Positions 8,031 to 13,956 of a stretch of DNA of 21,636 nt are shown here, piece after piece. How positions within the stretch are numbered: the stretch's first letter is position 1; every line of letters starts with the position of its first letter. The notes below the pieces were generated by a model. That model worked only from the letters and a program-made list of their open reading frames with translations, did not search any database and was not told the origin of the DNA. The position numbers were made by a program, and so were the translations under genes. Source of the stretch: CAYWBI01 sp964456445 (GTDB taxonomy: Bacteria > Calditrichota > Calditrichia > Calditrichales > J004); NCBI GenBank assembly GCA_964456445.1, contig CAYWBI010000051.1:1-21636 (forward strand), given 5' to 3'.

Positions 8031-8719
8031 TATTTTCCTGCCGCGAGTTGTTTTTTCATCGCTTCCAGTTTTGCGGTAACCTCCGAAGACGCGCTGCCTG
8101 AACCGAGTTGATCAAATTCTTTTTCCAGGGAATCACCGCTGGTGTCCTCGGCCAGTTCTTCGGCTGCATCGGCTTCAAATGTGGCGCGTTCGGCCTTGGC
8201 CTTCATCCTTGCCATTAAATCGTCGGCGCTTTTGTCATTATGGATTTGTGCCTTGGCTTCATAAATTTGTTTCTTAACTTCGGCCGTCTTTGCCTGGGCA
8301 ATGATGAAATCCTTGTTGCGTTTAAATTCCGCCAGTTCGTCTTCCATTTTTATTACAGCCATTTTCAGGGAATCCACACTTGCTTTTTGGGTTTTCCAGG
8401 TTGCTTCCAGCTGAGCGGCCTTCTGCTCATGTTCCTGGCCCCGGTTGAGCGCTTTTACAGCCAGAGTTTCGTTACCGGCTTTTAAGGCCTGCTGTGCTTT
8501 TCCTTCCCAGTTGGATTTTTCGCTTTGTTCCCGCAATAACAGGGCACGTGTCTGTTTTTCTGTTGCAATAACGGCCATCACGGATTTCTTGGCCTCGCTG
8601 ATTTGTTTGGCTTTGTCTTTTATGGCCTGTTCCAGCATCAGTTCCGGCTTTTCCATACTATCCACCATTTGATTGGCCTTGGCCTCGCCAATTTTAAAAA
8701 TACGCTGAAAAATACTCAT
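8030..8719 (-). CDS. PspA/IM30 family membrane-stress protein
   Basis: This peripheral membrane protein forms coiled-coil ESCRT-III-like assemblies that protect the cytoplasmic membrane. It has 229 residues. A short amphipathic N-terminal segment (MSIFQRIFKIGEAKANQMVDSM) matches the membrane-binding helix. It is followed by long Ala/Glu/Lys/Gln-rich coiled coils (about 25-185) and a C-terminal acidic stretch (EELAEDTSGDSLEKEFDQL) ending in a short helix. The PELMLEQAIKD segment corresponds to the conserved PEKMLxQ/LI turn. It sits between DUF2170 and SpeD, matching YjfJ-type PspA paralogues better than the pspABC locus; no PspB, PspC or PspF is nearby. A ribosome site (CAGGAGTG) lies about 7 bases upstream of the ATG. 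Confidence 0.93.
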   Translation of the reverse strand: MSIFQRIFKIGEAKANQMVDSMEKPELMLEQAIKDKAKQISEAKKSVMAVIATEKQTRALLLREQSEKSNWEGKAQQALKAGNETLAVKALNRGQEHEQKAAQLEATWKTQKASVDSLKMAVIKMEDELAEFKRNKDFIIAQAKTAEVKKQIYEAKAQIHNDKSADDLMARMKAKAERATFEADAAEELAEDTSGDSLEKEFDQLGSGSASSEVTAKLEAMKKQLAAGK

Positions 8720-8770
8720 TTGAACACTCCTGATTTTATAAATTTGTTTTTGTTTTGGGCCCCGGTCAAT

Positions 8771-9184
8771 TTATGCCGTCATAAAAGTCGAAAGGATATT
8801 CTCCGCCTTATCAACCGCCAGTTCGATGGCGTCAAATACAGCCAACAATTCCTGATCACTCAAATCGGCTGTCTCACGGCTTTCAACAAGTACAAGATGT
8901 GGATCATCCGGATTGGTGTTGTTTATGCCAAAACTGATTGGTAAAATTTCCGTGTTCATATCGAGCAATTTAAAATAAACATCTTTATCTGCAAAGCTGC
9001 TGATATTGCCCAGATCGGCTTCAAAATAAATTTGCGTAGCCGTAACATTTAGATAAACCGCAAGTTCTTCCTGCCTGTTTACGCGCAGGATATTATCCCC
9101 GATTTGCTCAACACTAAAGTCGTTCATTTCCAAAAACGGGACGAGTGGTGATTCCCGCCGGGTTGCAATACGAATGTTTTCCAT
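8771..9184 (-). CDS. DUF2170 family protein (YjfI-like)
   Basis: This cytosolic protein has 137 residues, no signal peptide and no membrane segment. It contains alternating beta-rich and acidic segments (VYLNVTATQIYFEADLGNIS, then a C-terminal helix DQELLAVFDAIELAVDKAEN). The sequence pattern, its length and its position directly upstream of a PspA gene match DUF2170, the family of E. coli YjfI, which is likewise next to the PspA-like YjfJ. No enzymatic motif is visible. A plausible role is as a PspA partner or regulator; this is inference from co-occurrence. It has a strong ribosome site (GGAGAG) 3 bases before the ATG, and a 51-base spacer to PspA. Confidence 0.8.
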   Translation of the reverse strand: MENIRIATRRESPLVPFLEMNDFSVEQIGDNILRVNRQEELAVYLNVTATQIYFEADLGNISSFADKDVYFKLLDMNTEILPISFGINNTNPDDPHLVLVESRETADLSDQELLAVFDAIELAVDKAENILSTFMTA

Positions 9185-9219
9185 GATCTCTCCTATCTGA
9201 TTATTGATAAATTATCTGC

Positions 9220-10317
9220 TTATTTCAAACTTGCTTCGGATTTTCCATGGGCAAAATAATTGAAATCATCCCGGTTGTTTGCCAGAACAATCAAGTGGTC
9301 ATCGTTATGGACCATGGTCGTTTTATCGGGATTCATCAATGTGTGTTTTTTACGTTGAATTCCAACAACCTGCACATTTTGCGGAGAATCCAGTGTTTCT
9401 TTTTGGATTAAGCCAAAGGAGGTATCCCCAAAGGGATTCTCCAGAATATAAAATTCGCTGCCCGTCGCATTGCTGAGCACTTCATGAAAGACATCATTTA
9501 GCCCGGGATATAAAAATTCCTGAGCGATCAGCGCATCCATAATGCCATCGGCACACACCACGCCATCGACATGTGAACGGGCCATCATTGCCCTGTTTTC
9601 AGCGCTCACCATTTCCACGATAACCCGTAAACGTGGATTTACTTCGCGGGACAGCATTTTGATTTGGGTCGCCACGGCAAAACTCTTAATATCGGATTGT
9701 GGTTCCCCGGGATTTTGGGCCAGTATAAAAGCGCCGATGGCCTGGTCAAAATTGGCATTGTTTAGAATAACTTCCCTGGCAGGATCGCCTTTTACAAAAT
9801 GAATACGTTTCTTTAGTGATTCGGGCAATTCATCGAGAAGATCAGAAACAAGTACCATCTCCGTCTCTGAATAACGCGGACTGCGCCGAATTTCATCCTG
9901 TACACGGATTACTTTTTGTTCACCGGGATAATGACAAAGAATTAGATGATTTTTTAAATCCAACTTTAATAACCCCTTTCTTTTTTTAGCGCCGTAATCA
10001 AGCATGGCGTCTGCTACCACACCTACAAGATAACCAATAATCCCGATACCAATGATCATGGTGGGATAGGAAATCAAAAATCGCCCCAACGAACTTTTGG
10101 CAAAGAAATCGCCATATCCAACCGTGGTCATTGTAACCATGGCCCACCACAACGAATCGACATAACTGAGCCCGGGTTGCAGGTCTCTCTCGGCAAAATA
10201 AAACAAACTGCCAAAGACGACGTTCAGGAGCACCGCCAGCAACAGCACTTTTGGGATACGACTGTTCAGGCTTCCGCCGGATAATACCTTTTTTAAATAT
10301 TTGACAAAAAACAGCAT
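9220..10317 (-). CDS. Two-TM potassium channel with cytoplasmic RCK (TrkA-N) domain
   Basis: This is a K+ channel of the MthK-like layout, 365 residues. TM1 is at about 22-42. The pore helix and selectivity filter contain T65-V66-G67-Y68-G69-D70 (the signature TVGYGD). TM2 is at about 82-105 with two glycines suited to a gating hinge (IGIGIIGYLVG). A regulatory RCK domain follows from about 122 (KNHLILCHYPGEQ), and the end resembles a TrkA-C domain (about 280-350). The usual GxGxxG nucleotide-binding loop of the first Rossmann strand is replaced by CHYPGEQ, so nucleotide binding like that of TrkA is doubtful; cation or other ligand gating is more likely. It lies in the Psp/polyamine operon, 35 bases upstream of DUF2170. 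Polyamines are known pore blockers and modulators of K+ channels, which makes the pairing suggestive. Confidence 0.92.
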   Translation of the reverse strand: MLFFVKYLKKVLSGGSLNSRIPKVLLLAVLLNVVFGSLFYFAERDLQPGLSYVDSLWWAMVTMTTVGYGDFFAKSSLGRFLISYPTMIIGIGIIGYLVGVVADAMLDYGAKKRKGLLKLDLKNHLILCHYPGEQKVIRVQDEIRRSPRYSETEMVLVSDLLDELPESLKKRIHFVKGDPAREVILNNANFDQAIGAFILAQNPGEPQSDIKSFAVATQIKMLSREVNPRLRVIVEMVSAENRAMMARSHVDGVVCADGIMDALIAQEFLYPGLNDVFHEVLSNATGSEFYILENPFGDTSFGLIQKETLDSPQNVQVVGIQRKKHTLMNPDKTTMVHNDDHLIVLANNRDDFNYFAHGKSEASLK

Positions 10318-10387
10318 ACTTTCATTTTCCGGTTATAAGGCTTGGCAATTACATCTTTTATCCAACCGCTATGCTTAAATTCTATAT

Positions 10388-10408
10388 GTATTCCGTATTC
10401 CGTATTCC
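10388..10408. repeat. Three perfect copies of the heptamer GTATTCC
   Basis: Three exact, abutting copies (10388-10394, 10395-10401, 10402-10408) end one base before the stop codon of the 263-aa gene on the minus strand. They lie in the 91-base spacer before the K+ channel. The spacing suits slipped-strand change in length, which would alter the untranslated spacer only. Confidence 0.85.
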
Positions 10409-11200
10409 CTACTTCCAGTTTTTACTTACATATTTTGGATCGCGATAAGCGGCATAGTAATCCGAGCTGAATTCCGGTGTTTCCACTTCATCGACAAAAT
10501 ACTCTGCATCCTTTGAAGCCGGGTTGGCAGAGATGGCCTTCGGCGCTTTGTCCCCAAGCAACTCCAGCATAATATCTGTTCCCTGGCGTATGATGTCCTT
10601 TATAACATCCTTGGCCTTTACCACACCCTGGTCATCTTCATAGCCCAATTCCTTCCATTGAACAGCCGAATTACATATCTCCAGAATTTCATCCCAAACG
10701 GAGCCGAGCAGCAAATCGAACTGCCAACCGGAAGCGTTGCGTCCAAAACGACGTTCACTGATAAAACTCATAAAAACGATTTCAACCGGGTTCATTTTTT
10801 TATAATCGGCCACAGCCACCCGCAAATCATCCCAACGGGGATCATCTAAATATTTGTGAAATGCCTCGTCGGTATCAAATTCTTTCCAGCGTTCAAAAGC
10901 AAATTCCCCACTTTGTAAATCTACAGCGCTAAATATATCAAAAACAGTAAGGTACTCACTGTAACGGGCCATAAAATTCACCAGATGCTCCCGACCATTT
11001 TGCGTTGGGATGTAGATGGCATCATCCTTGGTCGTTACCAACCGTTCGGCCATCAGCCATTCCAAAATCGTTTCCAAATCCTGATCATTGCCTTCCAAAA
11101 AGAGTGGCGGCGTATAGGGTGTATTGATCATATATTCCAATAAGTAGATGCCTGCGAAACGTTTTTTTTCTTCTTCGCTGACCGTATAGGTTTTTGCCAT
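10409..11200 (-). CDS. Conserved-looking cytosolic protein of unknown function in the Psp/polyamine operon
   Basis: This protein has 263 residues, is acidic and has no signal peptide or TM. The N-terminal 70 residues look like a winged helix: helix YLLEYMINTPY, helix DLETILEWLMAERLV, then a TKDDAIYIPTQNG hairpin. The middle is Trp- and Phe-rich with RWDDLRVAVADYKKMNP and ERRFGRNASGWQFDLLLGSVWDEIL. The C-terminal tail is Tyr/Asp-rich (SSDYYAAYRDPKY) and probably flexible. It occupies the position that a DUF2491 (YjfK) gene holds in the E. coli yjf cluster, but I cannot identify it as that family. It could be a scaffold or a DNA/RNA-binding regulator. It is flanked by Fic (35-base gap) and the K+ channel. 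Start: ATG with AGGAAA about 7 bases upstream. Confidence 0.75.
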   Translation of the reverse strand: MAKTYTVSEEEKKRFAGIYLLEYMINTPYTPPLFLEGNDQDLETILEWLMAERLVTTKDDAIYIPTQNGREHLVNFMARYSEYLTVFDIFSAVDLQSGEFAFERWKEFDTDEAFHKYLDDPRWDDLRVAVADYKKMNPVEIVFMSFISERRFGRNASGWQFDLLLGSVWDEILEICNSAVQWKELGYEDDQGVVKAKDVIKDIIRQGTDIMLELLGDKAPKAISANPASKDAEYFVDEVETPEFSSDYYAAYRDPKYVSKNWK

Positions 11201-11235
11201 GTTCTTTTTCCTGATATATATGCTTTATTTCAAAA

Positions 11236-12045
11236 TTAAGCGTCCGGTCCCGTCGCCTGCTGCTTCAAACCCTGAATTGACATTAACAGGAAGTTGAGGC
11301 TACGCTGGTAGTCAAGTGTTACATATTCAACACCAAGGGCCTTTAAATTAGCGTAATAATCTTTTCGTCGCCGATAATAGTTTTTTTCCAGGGCCAGGGA
11401 AATAATTTCGGTACCAAGCTTTTCGGTCATAAACCATTTCTCAAGTAAGCGGCCCATACGGCCGTTCCCATCCTGAAAGGGATGAATTTTGACAAAAACA
11501 AGATGCATATATGCGGCGAAATAAAAAACCTCCACCGGGGACAATTCAGACTCTGTCAATCGGGCAATGTCCAAAAACAGTTTTTTCATATCTTCATTTA
11601 TCCGTTCCGCCGGGGCGGCAACATATTCTATTCGGTCTTCTTTATTTAGAACATACATCAGGTTTGTCCGGTAACGTCCCCGATTATTTTCCGACAAAAG
11701 ATGCATACTGGCAATAGCATGGGCCGTGCACATGTTTTTTTCCGTCAAGCGGTGTTGAAGGGTAAAAGTATAAGTCCGATACAAATCTTCTGCTTTTTGT
11801 GTATAATTCTTGTTATAGGGAACCTTCAAAAACTTGGATTTATAAAAGCTGTCAAAATCAATTTCCTCACCCTCGATTTTAGATGAATATACACTGGAAA
11901 CCGCTTTATAAAAATCGAAGAAATCAACCGGAAGTTGTTCTGCCTGTATTTGTTTTAACAACGGAACCGGATCAAAATCTATGAACGTTTTATAGCCCGT
12001 CAACAATGAACCCGAAAGTAAATTTAACTTATACGCCCCCGCCAA
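11236..12045 (-). CDS. Fic family protein (class II, N-terminal inhibitory motif)
   Basis: Fic enzymes transfer AMP or related groups from nucleotides to target-protein hydroxyls. This one has 269 residues. The catalytic loop H188-P-F-Q-D-G-N-G-R-M-G-R199 fits the full HPFxDGNGRxxR consensus, so activity is expected. An N-terminal S54-x-x-x-E58-G59 motif (SSKIEG) matches the (S/T)xxxE(G/N) auto-inhibitory helix, placed before the Fic core as in class II. The flap region lies around 115-145 (NRGRYRTNLMYV). No separate antitoxin gene adjoins it, as expected for a self-inhibited class II enzyme. It starts with TTG: an in-frame TAA lies four codons upstream and AAGGAG sits 5 bases ahead. It is co-directional with and inside the Psp/polyamine cluster, which is unusual for the family. 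Its target is unknown. Confidence 0.93.
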   Translation of the reverse strand: MAGAYKLNLLSGSLLTGYKTFIDFDPVPLLKQIQAEQLPVDFFDFYKAVSSVYSSKIEGEEIDFDSFYKSKFLKVPYNKNYTQKAEDLYRTYTFTLQHRLTEKNMCTAHAIASMHLLSENNRGRYRTNLMYVLNKEDRIEYVAAPAERINEDMKKLFLDIARLTESELSPVEVFYFAAYMHLVFVKIHPFQDGNGRMGRLLEKWFMTEKLGTEIISLALEKNYYRRRKDYYANLKALGVEYVTLDYQRSLNFLLMSIQGLKQQATGPDA

Positions 12046-12050
12046 AACAA

Positions 12051-12056
12051 CTCCTT
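12051..12056 (-). promoter_or_regulatory. Ribosome binding site deciding the TTG start of the Fic gene
   Basis: AAGGAG on the minus strand lies 5 bases before TTG at 12045-12043. An in-frame TAA (12057-12055) overlaps it, so no earlier start is possible. The next in-frame Met lies beyond residue 100. Confidence 0.75.
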
Positions 12057-12102
12057 AGCGTTTTATTCATTCATATTTTAAAGACTATGTGCAACGCAGG
12101 TT

Positions 12103-13008
12103 CTATCCCAGCAACGATGCAACGATAACCGCGGCCATGCCCAGGGCCACAGAGCCTTCAACCAGCGCGGCCCCCCAGTTTTGATCCCCGGCAATTTCTT
12201 CGTCCAACAACGAGCCGGGCAAAATCAATTTATCCACAAGATAACGGCTGACCACCAGCAAGAACAAACCAATTACAAACCAAACCAGCAAGCCCGTCAA
12301 TGAGTCATGGATTGTGATGTAACCCGATAGAATTATGGCCATGGCCGTCAGACTTAGTCCAAAGGCCAAACCGGCGGCAATATTGTCTTTTTCAATTTCC
12401 GCATGCAAATCAAAACGGCTCATCCATTGATATATCCAGCCATAGATAATAAATGCCAGTTGTGCCAGTACAAAATAAATCAGGGCCGAAACAATATCGA
12501 CAAGCCAATTGACCGCTTCGCCACCTATGGCCGCCCGTATAATAAGGGCAGCGCCAATATATGTTCCCCAAATAACCGCACCCGTGCCGATGTTGCGATC
12601 GGTTATCAACTCCTTGGTATTGCTGAAATGGCTGAGGATAAATTTGTCATTGATAACCCGGGAAAGGTTGAGAAGCAATATCCCGAATATCCCCCAGATA
12701 AGGGTACTCAGCATATCCTGAAATATTACAATATAATTATTTTCGGCCACAGCATTATATCCATCGGAACTAAATACACCGAGTATGATGATCAGTATGC
12801 CCAACATATAGCCGGAAAAAGCCACTGCCACAGCTTTGTTGTCCTTCTCCGTCAACTGTTCGTTAAGACTGTAGGGTGTAAAAAGATCATAAAGCAACTT
12901 GGCCACATATAAAAGGATAAAGGCAAGAAGGACATATAGCGCGCCATCAAAGCGCACCAATTCTTTTATGACATCGGATGACAACATTTCCTGAACTAAT
13001 TCATTCAT
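12103..13008 (-). CDS. Tandem DUF350 membrane protein (YjfL-like, duplicated)
   Basis: This is an integral membrane protein of 301 residues with eight predicted TM helices (about 22-42, 59-80, 98-117, 141-161, 168-191, 210-230, 238-258, 279-299). DUF350 proteins such as E. coli YjfL have about 130 residues and four TMs; this one carries two such units. The internal repeats show it: AVAVAFSGYMLGI parallels IAAGLAFGLSLTA, WGIFGILLLNLSRVINDKFI parallels VWFVIGLFLLVVSRYLVDKLI, and NIGTGAVIWGTYIGAAL parallels NWGAALVEGSVALGMAA. The function of DUF350 is not established. Co-occurrence with PspA, DUF2170 and polyamine enzymes points to envelope homeostasis, possibly ion or small-molecule permeation. 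Fifty-seven bases separate it from Fic. Confidence 0.88.
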   Translation of the reverse strand: MNELVQEMLSSDVIKELVRFDGALYVLLAFILLYVAKLLYDLFTPYSLNEQLTEKDNKAVAVAFSGYMLGILIIILGVFSSDGYNAVAENNYIVIFQDMLSTLIWGIFGILLLNLSRVINDKFILSHFSNTKELITDRNIGTGAVIWGTYIGAALIIRAAIGGEAVNWLVDIVSALIYFVLAQLAFIIYGWIYQWMSRFDLHAEIEKDNIAAGLAFGLSLTAMAIILSGYITIHDSLTGLLVWFVIGLFLLVVSRYLVDKLILPGSLLDEEIAGDQNWGAALVEGSVALGMAAVIVASLLG

Positions 13009-13047
13009 AATTTCCGCCTATTTTAAATTGATTTCAAACAGTCTAAA

Positions 13048-13890
13048 TTACTTTCCGGAGCGGAAGCCACCACTCCGACTGGATGACCCGCGCCGTGTGG
13101 AGCCCGAACGGCTGCGCCCAAAACCTCCGCTACGTCTGGCCGCTGCCCGGCTACGGGTTTGAAAACTGCGCTGGGACTGGGTTGGCCTGTAAAGCGGCGC
13201 CTTAATTTTATTTGCCGTCTTGCCGGCATTTGGCGATTTAACAGAGGAAGATATGTTACGGGAGGTGCTTGATCGAAAACCACTAGAGCCATACATACTG
13301 CTGGTCCTGCGGGAATATGAATTATAACCGACACTTCGGTACGGTCGGTAGTAAGATGGATAATAGCCGTAATGCCAGGGCGACATGTAATAAGAATGCG
13401 GTCGGAACATATATCCGAGCAACAGCATCTGGCCGATCCCCATGTGCGATTGATAGTAATGGTTTTGTCCATAAATTTGCTCATTGCCCTGAACCTGCAC
13501 CTTGGCTTCTTTGTCTGATACTTTTTCCACTTTGATGGTTGCAATTTCCTGGGTCTCGCCTTCGGCAGGCTGTGATGTGAGGGAAAAGCCCTTGACTTTA
13601 GCGTCTCCAAATTCGGTAACATTGATATAATCAACTTTACCATCGCCATCCAGATCAAGGTTATTTACACCCAGTGCGGTATCATTAAGCATTTTCTCAA
13701 ATTCTTCCGCGGTTTTTGCTTTTTTAAGCAGACTGCCCACCGCTTTTAAATCCAACCCGTCACGTGCCGGGGTGAGCGTTTGGACATTCACATCATACGT
13801 CCCGCCATCATATTCCGGTTCACTGCAAAACGACCATAAAGCAATGACCAGAAAAAATACGGCCAGATATTTAAATACATTTTCGTTCAC
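13048..13890 (-). CDS. Exported protein with Ca-loop-like motif and basic Arg/Ser/Gly tail (YjfM/DUF1190-like position)
   Basis: This protein has 280 residues. The N-terminal hydrophobic segment (8-20) is a signal peptide or anchor. C22 could be a lipidated Cys, but WSFC is a poor lipobox, so this is uncertain. Residues 43-75 form a helical domain. They lead to D79-x-D81-x-D83-G84-x-x-D87 (LDLDGDGKVDY), an EF-hand/dockerin-like calcium loop, then a small beta domain to about 140. Residues 155-190 are Tyr-rich. The final 90 are disordered and strongly basic (Arg, Ser, Gly), with RSGGFGRSRSG-like repeats. E. coli DUF1190 proteins (YjfM, YgiB) occupy the same operon slot and also end in low-complexity Gly/Ser/Arg tails; true homology is not proven. 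The start is GTG, with GGGAGG 6 bases ahead. Confidence 0.75.
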   Translation of the reverse strand: MNENVFKYLAVFFLVIALWSFCSEPEYDGGTYDVNVQTLTPARDGLDLKAVGSLLKKAKTAEEFEKMLNDTALGVNNLDLDGDGKVDYINVTEFGDAKVKGFSLTSQPAEGETQEIATIKVEKVSDKEAKVQVQGNEQIYGQNHYYQSHMGIGQMLLLGYMFRPHSYYMSPWHYGYYPSYYRPYRSVGYNSYSRRTSSMYGSSGFRSSTSRNISSSVKSPNAGKTANKIKAPLYRPTQSQRSFQTRSRAAARRSGGFGRSRSGSTRRGSSSRSGGFRSGK

Positions 13891-13896
13891 GAGAAA

Positions 13897-13902
13897 CCTC
13901 CC
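13897..13902 (-). promoter_or_regulatory. Strong ribosome binding site before the GTG start at 13890
   Basis: GGGAGG on the minus strand, 6 bases before GTG, fixes the start of the exported Ca-loop protein. The preceding gene ends at 13957, leaving a 66-base spacer. Confidence 0.7.
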
Positions 13903-13956
13903 TCACTATTTTTAATGGAACTTTTACGGAACTATAACTATGCCCGTAGCTCAATA

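Noticed and set aside
7668..8111. A 147-aa open frame on the plus strand across speD
   Set aside because: It is antisense to SpeD and the end of PspA, both with intact family motifs.
8030..8719. Classical PspF/sigma-54 regulated pspABC locus
   Set aside because: No PspB, PspC or PspF genes and no sigma-54 promoter seen; neighbours fit the yjf-type cluster instead.
11236..12045. Fic gene considered as a Doc-type toxin of a toxin-antitoxin pair
   Set aside because: It is longer than Doc, has its own inhibitory motif, and no small antitoxin gene adjoins it.
13023..13658. A 211-aa open frame on the minus strand overlapping the Ca-loop protein
   Set aside because: It is out of frame with a gene that has a strong ribosome site and signal peptide; its composition (Arg, Pro, Ser, Ile runs) looks like a shadow.
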